From an uncultured Pelagibacteraceae bacterium (GTDB lineage Bacteria > Pseudomonadota > Alphaproteobacteria > Pelagibacterales > Pelagibacteraceae): DNA of 64,000 nucleotides. The translations under genes were made by a program, and so were the position numbers. This document shows positions 49,509-59,314 of the stretch, piece by piece. The stretch covers positions 62,001-126,000 of the forward strand of contig CACFNH010000001.1 in the NCBI GenBank assembly GCA_902567685.1. The letters are read 5' to 3'. The notes beneath the pieces are model-generated. The model was not told where the DNA came from. It saw only the letters and a program-made list of their open reading frames with translations, and searched no databases. Within the stretch, counting starts at the first letter, position 1; each line of letters opens with the position of its first letter.

Positions 49509-50500
49509 TATAATTTTTTTGTTAAGATTTCTGCAATCTGAACTGTATTTAATGCAGCTCCTTTTAATAAATTATCTGAAACTACCCACATGTTAAAAGC
49601 TTTTTCGTTAGAATTATCTTTTCTAATTCTAGATATAAAAGTCAAATGATCACCTTCAGCCTCTATAGGTGTAATATATCCTCCATCTTTAGGTTCATCA
49701 ACAACTTTGCATCCTGGGGCATCTTTAAGTATAGCTCTAACTGTTTCTAAATCATATTCACTTTCAAACTCAACATTTACTGACTCAGAATGAGAAGTTT
49801 TTACAGGAACTCTTACACAAGTTGCAGTTAAACCTATTTTTTGATCTAAAATTTTCTTTGTTTCGTTCTCCATTTTCCATTCTTCTTTTGTGTATCTGTC
49901 TTCAACAAAAGAGTCTATATGAGGTATCAAATTGAATGCTATTTGTTTTGTAAAATTTTCAGATTTTATTTTTTTGCCACTTAAGTAGTCTTTAGTCTGA
50001 CTAATCAACTCATCGGTAGGCGCCTTTCCTGCACCAGAGACAGCTTGGTAAGTCGAAACAACTACTCTTTTTATTTTGTATCTCTCATGAAGAGGCTTTA
50101 AAGGAAGCATAAGTTGAATTGTTGAACAATTAGGATTTGCAATAATATTTTTATGATTTTTTAATGACTCCGGATTAACTTCTGCAACTACCAAAGGAAC
50201 ATGTTTTTCCATTCTAAAATATTTTGAATTATCTATAACTATAGTTTTTTTTGAAGCCTTAGGTACCCATTCTTTGGCAATTTCACTTCCAGCAGCAAAA
50301 ATAGTAATTTCTGCTTTAGAAAAATTATATTTTTCCAATTGTTCAATTTTTAATTCTTTTCCTTTAAAAATTAATTTCTTTCCTTCACTTTTTTTCGATG
50401 CAACTAAAAAAAGATTCTTAATTTTTATGTTGGATTTTTCTAAAACTTCTATAGTTTTTCTGCCTACATTGCCTGTGGCACCAATTATAGCTAAATTCAT
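49508..50500 (-). CDS. asd: aspartate-semialdehyde dehydrogenase
   Basis: 330 residues. NADP motif AIIGATGNVGRKTIEVLEKS at the N-terminus, catalytic Cys in NPNCSTIQ near 129, SGAGKAPTDEL near 172, and HSESVNVEFE near 245. It reduces aspartyl phosphate to the semialdehyde for lysine/DAP, methionine and threonine, so it feeds lysA and metX elsewhere in the window. It follows leuB by 14 bases. Confidence 0.95.
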   Translation of the reverse strand: MNLAIIGATGNVGRKTIEVLEKSNIKIKNLFLVASKKSEGKKLIFKGKELKIEQLEKYNFSKAEITIFAAGSEIAKEWVPKASKKTIVIDNSKYFRMEKHVPLVVAEVNPESLKNHKNIIANPNCSTIQLMLPLKPLHERYKIKRVVVSTYQAVSGAGKAPTDELISQTKDYLSGKKIKSENFTKQIAFNLIPHIDSFVEDRYTKEEWKMENETKKILDQKIGLTATCVRVPVKTSHSESVNVEFESEYDLETVRAILKDAPGCKVVDEPKDGGYITPIEAEGDHLTFISRIRKDNSNEKAFNMWVVSDNLLKGAALNTVQIAEILTKKL

Positions 50501-50514
50501 AATAAGTGCTTATT

Positions 50515-51618
50515 TTATTTCAATTTTGAGATAATTGCATCACCCATATCAGCAGTGGTGACTTCTTTTTTTCCAGCAGATATAATATCTTTAGTTCTTA
50601 AGCCATCATCTAATACTTTTTGAACTGCTTCATCTAACAAATTAGCTTCTTTATCAAGATCTAGCGAATATCTTAAAGCCATAGATAGGCTTAGTATTGT
50701 CGCTATTGGATTTGCAATATTTTTTCCTGCAATGTCTGGGGCAGAACCATGAACAGGTTCATACAAAGATCTTATTTTGCCATTTTTGTCTTTTGCTCCA
50801 AGAGAGGCTGAAGGTAGTAAACCTAACGAACCTGTTAACATAGCTGCTTCATCAGACAACATATCCCCGAACAAATTGTCTGCTAGTATTACATCAAACT
50901 GTTTAGGATTTCTTAATAGCTGCATCGCACAATTATCTGCTAGCATATGATTTAATTCAATTTTTTTAAAATCTTTTTCTTTTAATTTTTGAACCTCTTC
51001 CCTCCATAAAACTCCTGCTTCCATAACATTTGATTTTTCACAAGAAGTCACTTTATTTTTTCTTTTTTTTGCCAAATCAAAAGCAACTCTAGCAATTCTT
51101 TGTATTTCACTTGTAGTATAAGAATGAGTGTTTACGCCTCTTCGCTCATTATTTTCTATTGGTTCAATTCCTCTTGGTTCACCAAAATATATGCCTCCTG
51201 TTAACTCCCTTACAATCATAATGTCTAATCCAGAAACTATTTCAGGTTTTAAAGTTGATGAGTCCACTAATTGCTTAAAACAAATTGCAGGTCTAAGATT
51301 TGCAAATAATTTTAATTCTTTTCTTAATTTTAAAAGAGCTCTTTCAGGCTTTTTCGAAAATTCTAAATTATCCCATTTTGGGCCACCGCATGCTCCTAAT
51401 ATTACTGCGTCTGAATCTAAAGATTTATAAAAAACTTCATCTGTTATAGGAATCTGATTTGCGTCAATTGATGCCCCGCCAATCAATTCTTCCTCAAAAC
51501 TAAAATCAAGAGATTTATTTTTATTAAACCATTCTATTATTTTTTTTACTTCTCTAACAACTTCTGGTCCTATTCCATCTCCGGGCAATAACAATATTTT
51601 TCTTTTGTTTTTAGACAT
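50515..51618 (-). CDS. leuB: 3-isopropylmalate dehydrogenase
   Basis: 367 residues. [17 protein letters not shown] start, [14 protein letters not shown] near 140, and [25 protein letters not shown] near 245, the metal and substrate site of the beta-decarboxylating dehydrogenases. Third step of leucine synthesis. Order leuC-leuD-leuB-asd with gaps of 1 to 14 bases. Confidence 0.96.
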   Translation of the reverse strand: MSKNKRKILLLPGDGIGPEVVREVKKIIEWFNKNKSLDFSFEEELIGGASIDANQIPITDEVFYKSLDSDAVILGACGGPKWDNLEFSKKPERALLKLRKELKLFANLRPAICFKQLVDSSTLKPEIVSGLDIMIVRELTGGIYFGEPRGIEPIENNERRGVNTHSYTTSEIQRIARVAFDLAKKRKNKVTSCEKSNVMEAGVLWREEVQKLKEKDFKKIELNHMLADNCAMQLLRNPKQFDVILADNLFGDMLSDEAAMLTGSLGLLPSASLGAKDKNGKIRSLYEPVHGSAPDIAGKNIANPIATILSLSMALRYSLDLDKEANLLDEAVQKVLDDGLRTKDIISAGKKEVTTADMGDAIISKLK

Positions 51619-51621
51619 ATC

Positions 51622-52218
51622 TTAAATCCAAGGTTTGTTTTTATTTACTCTATCTTCGAAAGCCTCTATGTTTTTTATTTTTTCAAGAGACAAAGCTATA
51701 TCGTCTAATCCTTCAGTAAGACATTTTTTCTTAAAAGTATCTAATTCAAATTCAATCGATTTATTTCCAAAAATAATTTTTTGTTCAGGAAGTTGAACTT
51801 CAATACTTTCTTTTCTAAGAGAGTATTGGGATAATTCTTTGATTGTATTTTCATTAGTAAAAATTGGTAGTATACCGTTCTTAAAACAATTATTATAAAA
51901 AATATCAGCAAAACTCTCACTAATTATAACTTTAATTCCAAAATCAATTAAAGCCCACGGCGCATGCTCCCTAGAAGATCCACATCCAAAATTTTTCCCT
52001 GTTATTAATATTTTGGAATCTTTATATGGTTCGTTATCTAAAGTGAAACCTTTGATAGGGTTTCCTTTCTCATCAAATCTCATTTCATAAAATAAGCTTT
52101 TTCCGAGCCCTGACCTTTTAATAGTTTTTAAGAATTGTTTAGGAATAATCTTGTCTGTATCTACATTAATTAAAGGTAGGTAGGCAGGAATACTTTTTAT
52201 ATTATTAAATTTTTCCAT
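51622..52218 (-). CDS. leuD: 3-isopropylmalate dehydratase small subunit
   Basis: 198 residues. NVDTDKIIPKQFLKTI near the N-terminus and FGCGSSREHAPWAL near 75 are the LeuD swivelling-domain signatures. It forms the isomerase with LeuC and lies 1 base after it. Confidence 0.96.
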   Translation of the reverse strand: MEKFNNIKSIPAYLPLINVDTDKIIPKQFLKTIKRSGLGKSLFYEMRFDEKGNPIKGFTLDNEPYKDSKILITGKNFGCGSSREHAPWALIDFGIKVIISESFADIFYNNCFKNGILPIFTNENTIKELSQYSLRKESIEVQLPEQKIIFGNKSIEFELDTFKKKCLTEGLDDIALSLEKIKNIEAFEDRVNKNKPWI

Positions 52219-52219
52219 A

Positions 52220-53629
52220 TTAATTCTTAAATTTTCTCACATCGGATAATCTACCTTCGATAGCAGCAGCTACTGCCATAGCGGGGCTTACTAAATGCGT
52301 TCTGCCTCCTCGTCCTTGTCTTCCTTCAAAATTTCTATTTGAAGTCGATGCACAGCGTTCTTTAGGTTTTAACTGATCCTCATTCATTCCTAGACACATC
52401 GAACATCCTGGTTCTCTCCATTCAAATCCAGAGTTTTTAAAAATTTTATCTATGCCTTCTTGTTCGGCCTGTTGTTTTACTAAACCTGACCCTGGAACAA
52501 CCATAGCATCAACATGTTCTGCTATTTTTTTATCTTTAAGAATTTTTGCAGCTTCTCTTAAATCTTGAATTCTTCCATTGGTGCAACTTCCTATAAAAAC
52601 TTTATCAATCTTTACATCAGTAATTTTTGTATTAGGTTTAAGGCCCATGTAATCCAATGACCTTTCCATGGCAACACGCTTTTCTTTATCTTTTTCTTTG
52701 TTAGGGTCTGGAACGAAACCATTTACTGAAACAACATCTTGAGGAGAAGTCCCCCAAGTTACTTGGGGTTCAATATTCTCTCCATCAATAGCTATTTCTT
52801 TATCAAATTTGCAATTATCATCTGATTTTAGGTTGCTCCAATAATCTAATGCCTTTTTCCAGTTGTCTTTTTTTGATGACATTGGCTTGTTCTCTAAATA
52901 TTTAAAAGTTTTTTCATCTGGTTGGATCAATCCTGCTCTAGCACCACCTTCTATAGTCATATTACAAATGGTCATTCTTTCCTCCATACTTAAGTTTTTA
53001 ATAACATTGCCTGAAAATTCTATAACAAAACCTGTGCCGCCTGCAGTACCTATTGTACCTATAATTTTTAATATTACATCTTTAGCAGTAATCCCAATTG
53101 GAAGTTTTCCATTTACTTTCAAAAGAAAGTTTTTTGATTTTTTTTGTATAAGAGTTTGAGTGGCTAAAACATGTTCCACTTCAGATGTACCAATTCCAAA
53201 AGCAAGAGCGCCAAAAGCCCCATGAGTGGCAGTATGACTATCTCCGCAAACTATAATTGTTCCTGGTTGTGTAAAACCTTGTTCTGGACCGATGATATGA
53301 ACTATCCCTTGTCTTTTATCGTTCATATCAAATAAGGGAACTCCAAATTCTTTACAATTATTTTTTAAAGCCTCTACTTGTATTTTAGACTCCTGATCAT
53401 TAATACCTTTTGATCGATCAGTTGTGGGAACATTGTGGTCTGCAACAGCTAAAGTAAGTTTAGGTTTTCTAACTTTTCTTTTTTGTAGTCTTAAACCTTC
53501 GAAGGCTTGGGGGCTAGTAACTTCGTGCACCAAATGTCTATCAACATATAAAAGAGAAGTTCCATCAGGTTGTTGGTGAACAAGATGATCTTCCCATATT
53601 TTATCATATAGTGTTTTTGACATCTTCAA
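52220..53629 (-). CDS. leuC: 3-isopropylmalate dehydratase large subunit
   Basis: 469 residues. Aconitase fold: [51 protein letters not shown], and 4Fe-4S cysteines in IGSCTNGR and CSMCLGMN. It isomerises 2- to 3-isopropylmalate. It starts only 7 bases after the rplS frame, so the leucine genes are probably co-transcribed with the ribosomal genes; no terminator is seen between. Confidence 0.96.
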   Translation of the reverse strand: MKMSKTLYDKIWEDHLVHQQPDGTSLLYVDRHLVHEVTSPQAFEGLRLQKRKVRKPKLTLAVADHNVPTTDRSKGINDQESKIQVEALKNNCKEFGVPLFDMNDKRQGIVHIIGPEQGFTQPGTIIVCGDSHTATHGAFGALAFGIGTSEVEHVLATQTLIQKKSKNFLLKVNGKLPIGITAKDVILKIIGTIGTAGGTGFVIEFSGNVIKNLSMEERMTICNMTIEGGARAGLIQPDEKTFKYLENKPMSSKKDNWKKALDYWSNLKSDDNCKFDKEIAIDGENIEPQVTWGTSPQDVVSVNGFVPDPNKEKDKEKRVAMERSLDYMGLKPNTKITDVKIDKVFIGSCTNGRIQDLREAAKILKDKKIAEHVDAMVVPGSGLVKQQAEQEGIDKIFKNSGFEWREPGCSMCLGMNEDQLKPKERCASTSNRNFEGRQGRGGRTHLVSPAMAVAAAIEGRLSDVRKFKN

Positions 53630-53636
53630 GAATTAA

Positions 53637-54137
53637 TTATTTTTTTTGTTCTTTTTTTGGTTCTTCTTTTACAATTTCTTTTTTTACAGTTTCTTCTTTA
53701 GGTTTATTTTCAACCTTTTGCTTTGAATCTATTTGTTCAACATCTTGTGCCTGAATAGAAAGATCAGCTCCAATTTTCTTTTTAATTTTTTCTGATATTC
53801 TTGCAGATTTTCCTTTTCTGTCTCTTAGGTAGTAAAGTTTAGATCTTTTAACATCCCCTGATCTTATTATCTTTATGGAGTCTACTATTGGGCTGTATAA
53901 AGCAAATGTTCTTTCAACTCCCTCACCAAATGAAATTTTTCTAACTGTAAATGATGAGTTTATGTCTCTATTTTTTTTAGCAATACATACTCCTTCAAAA
54001 AACTGCACTCTTTCTCTTTTACCTTCGATTATTTTTACACCTACTTTAATAGTATCACCTGGAAAAAATTCAGTAATTTTTTTATTTGAAGTAATTTTTT
54101 TAACCGCTTCTCTGTTTATGTCTTCGATATTTTTCAT
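53637..54137 (-). CDS. rplS: 50S ribosomal protein L19 portion, probably with its own ATG
   Basis: 166 residues from the internal ATG at 54137, opening [15 protein letters not shown]. The L19 core ([56 protein letters not shown]) covers about 1-125. The tail is Lys/Glu-rich, ending EEPKKEQKK, much longer than the 115-residue E. coli protein. It sits at the 30S-50S interface. Free L19 most likely comes from internal initiation here, since ribosomes would not easily take a 397-residue fusion. Confidence 0.82.
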   Translation of the reverse strand: MKNIEDINREAVKKITSNKKITEFFPGDTIKVGVKIIEGKRERVQFFEGVCIAKKNRDINSSFTVRKISFGEGVERTFALYSPIVDSIKIIRSGDVKRSKLYYLRDRKGKSARISEKIKKKIGADLSIQAQDVEQIDSKQKVENKPKEETVKKEIVKEEPKKEQKK

Positions 54138-54830
54138 TTTTTTTTTCTTGTTAGTGTATTTTTCCCACAAATCAGGTCTCTGGCGACGTGTTATAGCCTC
54201 TGATTGAGATAAACGCCAGCCTTTAATTTTGGCATGATCACCAGATAATAAGACCTCTGGAACGCTTTTTTCCTCCCAAATTTGAGGTTTAGTATATTGA
54301 GGATATTCTAATAATCCATTTTCAAAACTCTCATCATGCTTTGACATATTATTTCCAATCACATTAGGTAATAATCTTAAAATAGAGTCAATGACCACAA
54401 AAGAGGCTGACTCGCCTCCAGACAAAATATAATCTCCAATACTAATTTCCTCTATACCTCTTGTGCCCAAAATACGTTCATCTACTCCTTCAAAATGTCC
54501 ACATACTAAATTAATGGTTTTTTCTTTAGATAATTCTTTTGCAAATTTTTGATCAAATTTTTTTCCTTTTGGAGAGAGATAAAAAATTCTTTCACCTTTT
54601 TTAGCATTTTTATCTATGGATTTTCCTAAAACATCTGGTTTTAATAGCATGCCATTTCCACCTCCGAACGGAGTATCATCTACTGTTTTATGTTTGTCTT
54701 CGGCAGAATCTCGAATATTTACAACCTCTAGGCTCCATATTTTTTTTTCTAATGCTTTGCCATACAAACCCTTATCTAAAGGGCCTGGAAAAATTTCTGG
54801 ATACAAAGTAAATACTCGAGCTGTCCACAT
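53637..54830 (-). CDS. trmD-rplS: TrmD-L19 continuous frame: tRNA (guanine-N1)-methyltransferase plus ribosomal protein L19
   Basis: 397 codons without a stop. Residues 1-231 are Trm[23 protein letters not shown]-like start, [13 protein letters not shown], the trefoil-knot SAM site [11 protein letters not shown] near 130, and [13 protein letters not shown] near 195. Residues from Met232 are L19. TrmD makes m1G37 in tRNAs. The junction is coded by ten A (complement of 54137-54146). With nine A the frame would read into TGA, and trmD and rplS would overlap as ATGA, the layout seen elsewhere in this window. So the fusion is either a one-base insertion (error or mutation) or a real variable joint. 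rimM, usually between rpsP and trmD, is missing here. Confidence 0.85.
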   Translation of the reverse strand: MWTARVFTLYPEIFPGPLDKGLYGKALEKKIWSLEVVNIRDSAEDKHKTVDDTPFGGGNGMLLKPDVLGKSIDKNAKKGERIFYLSPKGKKFDQKFAKELSKEKTINLVCGHFEGVDERILGTRGIEEISIGDYILSGGESASFVVIDSILRLLPNVIGNNMSKHDESFENGLLEYPQYTKPQIWEEKSVPEVLLSGDHAKIKGWRLSQSEAITRRQRPDLWEKYTNKKKKMKNIEDINREAVKKITSNKKITEFFPGDTIKVGVKIIEGKRERVQFFEGVCIAKKNRDINSSFTVRKISFGEGVERTFALYSPIVDSIKIIRSGDVKRSKLYYLRDRKGKSARISEKIKKKIGADLSIQAQDVEQIDSKQKVENKPKEETVKKEIVKEEPKKEQKK

Positions 54831-55291
54831 TATTTCTTTGGTTCTTCTTTCTTAGCTTCTTGTTTAGGAGCTTCCTTCTTTGGTTCTTCTTTCTTAGCTT
54901 CTTGTTTAGGAGCTTCCTTCTTTGGTTCTTCTTTCTTAGCTTCTTGTTTAGGAGCTTCCTTCTTTGGTTCTTCTTTCTTAGCTTCTTTTTTCCTATCCTT
55001 CTTAGGAATTGCTTTAAGAGGATTATTGCCTGCTTTAGGCATAGGCATTAATTGTACTTCGGCTAAGATTCTTGAAACTCTTAGAGTTGGTTTGGCTCCC
55101 TTACTAATCCAATGTTTTACTCTTTCTGCTTCTACTTTGATCCTTTCTTTCTTTTCTTTAGGTAAAAGTGGATTGAAAGATCCCAATTTTTCCACAAACC
55201 TTCCATCTCTTGGAAATCTACTGTCAGCAACAACAATTTTATAAATTGGTCTTTTTTTAACTCCTCCCATTGATAGTCTTATTCTTAACAT
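54830..55291 (-). CDS. rpsP: 30S ribosomal protein S16 with a tandem-repeat tail
   Basis: 153 residues; the S16 core ([55 protein letters not shown]) covers about 1-80. The tail from about residue 98 consists of a 14-residue unit, [14 protein letters not shown], repeated three and a half times. E. coli S16 has 82 residues. The tail is likely disordered. The stop overlaps the trmD start (TAATG) and ffh lies 10 bases upstream. Confidence 0.93.
   Translation of the reverse strand: MLRIRLSMGGVKKRPIYKIVVADSRFPRDGRFVEKLGSFNPLLPKEKKERIKVEAERVKHWISKGAKPTLRVSRILAEVQLMPMPKAGNNPLKAIPKKDRKKEAKKEEPKKEAPKQEAKKEEPKKEAPKQEAKKEEPKKEAPKQEAKKEEPKK
54840..54987 (-). repeat. 42-bp tandem repeat in the rpsP tail
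   Basis: Three identical 42-bp copies (54840-54881, 54882-54923, 54924-54965) and a partial fourth (54966-54987). The period is a multiple of three, so copy-number change keeps the frame. Exact identity between copies suggests recent duplication. Confidence 0.92.
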
Positions 55292-55301
55292 TTTATACCT
55301 T

Positions 55302-56654
55302 TCATTTTAGTTGATTTAATATTTCATCAGGTATTGCTCCTGATGGAATTTTTTTACCTTTTGACATTTTTTTCATCATATCTGTCATCATTCTGAATTG
55401 TTTTAATAATTTGTTTATCTTTGAAACATCTACTCCAGAACCTTGTGCAATTCTTTTTCTTCTTGAGCCACTAATAACTTTTGGATTTTCTCTTTCTTCT
55501 TTGGTCATAGAAAGAATTATTGCTTCATTGGAGGTTATCATGTCCTCATCTATAGATGCATTTTTCATTTGTTCTTTCATTTTATTTACACCTGGAAGCA
55601 TAGACATTACTCCTTCCATTCCACCCATTTTTTTCATTTGCCGAAGTTGATTTAAATAACTATCCATCGTAAACATTCCATCTTTAAGCTCTTCTTCAGC
55701 TTTTTTTACTTTCTCTTGATCCAAATCTTGCGCAGCTTTTTCAACTAAAGAAACTATGTCTCCCATACCTAATATTCGATTAGCTATTCTCTCAGGATGA
55801 AACAGTTCAATATCTTCAATTTTTTCTCCAACACCAATATACTTAATAGGTTTACCGGTAATATGCTTCATGCTTAGTGCTGCTCCACCTCTTCCATCCC
55901 CATCTACTCTAGTTAAAATTATACTTGAAAGATTTACAAATGAATTAAATTCTTTTGCTACATTAACTGCTATCTGACCTGTAAGAGAGTCAGCAACTAA
56001 TATTGTTTCTGAAGATTTTGTTAATTCTTTAATTTGTTTTATCTCAGTCATCATTTTAAGATCAATTTGTGTTCTTCCAGCTGTATCAAAAATTATAACG
56101 TCGGAACCATTAAGGTTTGCGGCACTTAAAGCTCTTTTTGTAATATCAATAGGTAATTGTTTTTCTACTATAGGAAGATTTATAATATTATTCTTATCGG
56201 CTAAAATTTTTAATTGTTCTTGTGCGGCTGGTCTATAAACATCCAAACTTACTAACATAACTTTTTTTTTATGTTTTTCTCCAATTAACTTAGCTAATTT
56301 TGCTGCAGTTGTAGTTTTACCTGAGCCTTGCAAACCTACTAAAAGAAAAGATACTGGTGGAACAGCATTGAAGTTTAATTCTTGATTTTTAACTCCTAAA
56401 ATATTGATCAATTCATCATTAACAATTTTTACTATCATCTGGCCTGGGGATGTTGATCTAATAATTTCCTGGCCAATAGCTTTTGGTTTGATATTTTCTA
56501 TAAATTGTTTTGCTACAGGAAGAGCTACATCAGCTTCTAATAAAGCTTGCCTGATTTCTTTTAGCCCAGAATCTACCTGTTCTTCATTAAGTGAAGGGGC
56601 CTTTTTTAGTTTAGAAAATATACTTTCTAATTTATTTGTTAAATTTTCAAACAT
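55302..56654 (-). CDS. ffh: signal recognition particle protein Ffh
   Basis: 450 residues. N domain, then the GTPase with [15 protein letters not shown] near 107, DTAGRTQID near 188, [14 protein letters not shown] near 245, and the Met-rich M domain from about 325 ([30 protein letters not shown]) which binds SRP RNA. It targets inner-membrane proteins with its receptor FtsY, whose gene lies nearby on the other strand. Confidence 0.97.
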   Translation of the reverse strand: MFENLTNKLESIFSKLKKAPSLNEEQVDSGLKEIRQALLEADVALPVAKQFIENIKPKAIGQEIIRSTSPGQMIVKIVNDELINILGVKNQELNFNAVPPVSFLLVGLQGSGKTTTAAKLAKLIGEKHKKKVMLVSLDVYRPAAQEQLKILADKNNIINLPIVEKQLPIDITKRALSAANLNGSDVIIFDTAGRTQIDLKMMTEIKQIKELTKSSETILVADSLTGQIAVNVAKEFNSFVNLSSIILTRVDGDGRGGAALSMKHITGKPIKYIGVGEKIEDIELFHPERIANRILGMGDIVSLVEKAAQDLDQEKVKKAEEELKDGMFTMDSYLNQLRQMKKMGGMEGVMSMLPGVNKMKEQMKNASIDEDMITSNEAIILSMTKEERENPKVISGSRRKRIAQGSGVDVSKINKLLKQFRMMTDMMKKMSKGKKIPSGAIPDEILNQLK

Positions 56655-56673
56655 TTCTAATCACACAACAACT

Positions 56674-56753
56674 ATCGCACTAGTGGGCGAACCCTCGCTG
56701 ACTAGTGTCGATCCCTTTATTTCTAAAGGCACCGCAAAATCTAACATTTGCGG
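56674..56753 (-). ncRNA. hairpin-rich GC-richer element in the ffh leader, unassigned
   Basis: The gap between divergent ffh and dapF is much richer in G+C than its surroundings and holds three good hairpins. One is 56674-56712: ATCG/CGAT and CACTAGT/ACTAGTG stems with an internal bulge and a GGG-loop-CCC tip (loop UUCG on the minus strand). The others are 56714-56729 (CCTTTA/TAAAGG) and 56732-56753 (CCGCAAA/TTTGCGG). In an AT-rich genome this is a mark of structured RNA. It lies 20-100 bases before the ffh ATG, so it may be a leader or a small RNA. It lacks the conserved GGAA-loop core of SRP RNA. Strand not certain. Confidence 0.5.
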
Positions 56754-56791
56754 AAGTGACGAGAAGCTACAATTAAGGGTTTTAAAAGTCA

Positions 56792-57628
56792 ATGAATAAA
56801 GATACTAATCAAATTATGGCAACTATAAATGCTTACAGAATGGACGGTCTTGGAAACAATTTTTTAATCATAGACCGAAGAAAAGATTTTTTAGAAATAA
56901 ATAAAGAAAAAATTGTTAATCTAGCAAATAAAAAAGCTGTGCCGTTTGATCAATTAATCACTTTGGAAAAAGAAGAAGAAAAAACTTATCCTATTAAAAT
57001 TTTTAATCCAGATGGTGTCGAGGTGTCTGCCTGTGGAAATGGTGTAAGATGTATTGCGTACTTAATTTTCCAGGAAAATAATCAAAAAAGAATTCTAATA
57101 AAAACAACAGAAAGAATTTTAAATGCTGAGGTTATTGGAAAACAAAATATTAAAATAAATATGGGTAAACCAAAGTTTAATTGGGATGAAGTGCCGTTAA
57201 ATAAAAACATGGATACAAAACAAATTGGTATAGATGTAGTTGAGAAAGAACTTGGATATGGTTTTTGTTTGAATATCGGTAATCCTCATATTATTTTTTT
57301 TGTAAAAGATAGTTTTAAAATTGATATAAAAAAATTAGGACCCAAAATTGAAAATTATGAATTATTTCCTGAAAGAATTAATGTAACCTTTGCCCAAATT
57401 TTGGATAAAAAAAACATCAAAGTAAATGTTTGGGAAAGGGGGGCAGGTCAAACAAAAGCTTGTGGTACTGCTGCTTGTGCAACTGCTGTTGCTGCTTTAA
57501 AAAAAGGATTAACAGATAAAAATCTTAATATTCACTTTAAGGAAGGAAGTCTTCAAATTAATTATGAAGAAGAGATATTTATGACTGGACCTGTTTCCAA
57601 AGTTAAAAAAATTAACTTAGATATTTAA
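56792..57628 (+). CDS. dapF: diaminopimelate epimerase
   Basis: 278 residues from ATG 56792; an in-frame ATG at 56816 (MATINAYRMDGLGNNFLIID) may be the true start, as family members begin near this motif. The two catalytic cysteines are in SACGNGVRCIAY near 80 and KACGTAACATAVAAL near 228. It makes meso-diaminopimelate for peptidoglycan and lysA. It overlaps ftsY by one base; the mtaB-like gene often found between them in alphaproteobacteria is absent. Confidence 0.93.
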   Translation: MNKDTNQIMATINAYRMDGLGNNFLIIDRRKDFLEINKEKIVNLANKKAVPFDQLITLEKEEEKTYPIKIFNPDGVEVSACGNGVRCIAYLIFQENNQKRILIKTTERILNAEVIGKQNIKINMGKPKFNWDEVPLNKNMDTKQIGIDVVEKELGYGFCLNIGNPHIIFFVKDSFKIDIKKLGPKIENYELFPERINVTFAQILDKKNIKVNVWERGAGQTKACGTAACATAVAALKKGLTDKNLNIHFKEGSLQINYEEEIFMTGPVSKVKKINLDI

Positions 57629-58506
57629 TGAAGCTCTTTCAAAATTTTAAATTTAGTGATTTATTTAGTAAAAAGAAGATAGATGAAAGCTTGTTAAATA
57701 AATTTGAAGAGCTTCTTATAGAATCTGATGTAGGAACAGAAATAGCTTCTGATTTAAAAGAAAAATTTAAAAAAGAAAAAATAGGAAAAGAAATTAAAGA
57801 TGAAAAAGAAATATTTTATTTCCTTGGAGAACAAATATCCAAAATACTAAGTCCTTACGAAAAAAATTTTAATAATCTTTATAAAAACACGCCATCTATT
57901 ATTGTCGTTGCGGGTGTAAACGGTGTTGGAAAGACAACTACGATAGGCAAATTAGGAAAATTATTTAAAGATGATGGAAAAAAAATAGTTTTTGGTGCTG
58001 CGGACACTTTTAGGGCAGCTGCTATAGAACAGCTAGAACTTTGGTCTAAAAAAATTGGTGCTGATTTTGTAAAGTCAGATTTAGGAACTGATCCTGCTTC
58101 TGTTGGATATAGAACTGCAAAGTTTGCAGAAAAAGAAAAGTCTGATTTAGCTTTCATTGATACTGCAGGAAGATTACAAAATAAAAAAAATCTTATGGAA
58201 GAATATAAAAAAATATTTACTGTTTTAAAAAAAATAAATCCTGAATATCCTCACGAAACTATTTTGGTTTTAGATGCCACTACAGGTCAGAACGCTTTAA
58301 ATCAAGTTGAAGAATTTAAAAAAATTTCTAATCTAACTGGTTTAATAATAACTAAATTGGATACTTCAGCAAAAGGAGGGATTTTATTAGCAATAAGTAA
58401 GAAATATAATTTGCCAATAGTTGCGGTAGGCATGGGTGAAAAAGAAACAGATCTTCATCCTTTTAAAGCAGAAAAATTTACAAAAGCCCTGTTAAGTTTG
58501 AATTAA
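57628..58506 (+). CDS. ftsY: signal recognition particle receptor FtsY
   Basis: 292 residues, only the NG core: helical N domain, P-loop GVNGVGKTTTIGKLG near 95, DTFRAAAIEQLE, DTAGRLQNKKNLMEEYKK near 177, and TKLDTSAKGG near 250. The acidic N-terminal A domain of E. coli FtsY is absent. It receives Ffh-bound ribosomes at the inner membrane. Converges on the hydrolase gene with a 1-base gap. Confidence 0.96.
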   Translation: MKLFQNFKFSDLFSKKKIDESLLNKFEELLIESDVGTEIASDLKEKFKKEKIGKEIKDEKEIFYFLGEQISKILSPYEKNFNNLYKNTPSIIVVAGVNGVGKTTTIGKLGKLFKDDGKKIVFGAADTFRAAAIEQLELWSKKIGADFVKSDLGTDPASVGYRTAKFAEKEKSDLAFIDTAGRLQNKKNLMEEYKKIFTVLKKINPEYPHETILVLDATTGQNALNQVEEFKKISNLTGLIITKLDTSAKGGILLAISKKYNLPIVAVGMGEKETDLHPFKAEKFTKALLSLN

Positions 58507-58507
58507 A

Positions 58508-59314
58508 TTATTTTAATTTACTTATAAAATTTTCAATATTTTTAATAAGTTCATTATTATATTCCATCATATGATCATCATTTTCTGGAAAATAAGAATA
58601 TTTTTTTCCTTTTATCTTATTAAATAAACTATAACTCATTTCAATTGGCACTAGATCATCTTGCTTTCCATGCATAATCAATATTGGAATATTTATTTTA
58701 TCAATTTTTTTTGAAGTTTCGTATCTGTCTTTTAGAAGAATACTTACCGGAAGATATGGATAGTAAAGTTTTGCTGCGTCTACCATTGAGGTATAAGGTG
58801 ATTCTAAAATAAGACCCGCTACATTAAAATCAAAAGCCATTTGGGTAGCAACTCCAGTTCCAAGCGACTCTCCATATAATATAATATTCTCTAAATTTAC
58901 TCCCTGTTCTTTGACCCAGTGTATTGTAGATCTTGCATCTTCGTACAAACCCTTTTCTGTTGGTTTTCCTTTGTTTCCACTAAATCCTCTCCATGAAACT
59001 AATAAAATATTAATATCTAAATTGTATAGTTCATTAATTTTATAAATTCGATTATTTAAATTTCCTGCATTTCCATGAAAAAAAATTAAAGTTTTATTTT
59101 TTTTAAAATCTTTTTCTACTATCCAACTTTTAAGTTGGATATTCTTGTTTACAGGAATAAAAACTTCTTTGTATTCGAAATTAATTTGATTATCTAAATA
59201 ATTATTTTCTTTTGGATGATAAAGTAAATTTCTCTGAAAAATATAAATATAAATAAGAACTAAAGAATAAATTATTAAAATTGTTAAAATAATATTTAAT
59301 AAGTATTTAGTCAT
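58508..59314 (-). CDS. alpha/beta hydrolase, BEM46/YfhR-like, membrane-anchored
   Basis: 268 residues. An N-terminal hydrophobic anchor (about 5-27) is followed by FFHGNAGNLNNRI near 80, nucleophile elbow GESLGTGVA near 150, an acid in MHGKQDDLVP near 215, and His in ENDDHMME near 245. Such proteins are serine hydrolases of unknown substrate, probably on acyl or lipid esters at the membrane. One-base overlap with the upstream MFS carrier. Confidence 0.82.
   Translation of the reverse strand: MTKYLLNIILTILIIYSLVLIYIYIFQRNLLYHPKENNYLDNQINFEYKEVFIPVNKNIQLKSWIVEKDFKKNKTLIFFHGNAGNLNNRIYKINELYNLDINILLVSWRGFSGNKGKPTEKGLYEDARSTIHWVKEQGVNLENIILYGESLGTGVATQMAFDFNVAGLILESPYTSMVDAAKLYYPYLPVSILLKDRYETSKKIDKINIPILIMHGKQDDLVPIEMSYSLFNKIKGKKYSYFPENDDHMMEYNNELIKNIENFISKLK

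Noticed and set aside
56674-56753. Hairpin element as SRP 4.5S RNA
   Set aside because: Tempting beside ffh, but the conserved asymmetric loop and GGAA-capped helix 8 sequence are not present on either strand.
56404-56799. 131-residue plus-strand frame over the ffh start and leader
   Set aside because: Antisense to the ffh N domain; the conserved signal belongs to ffh, and the leader part shows hairpins rather than coding.
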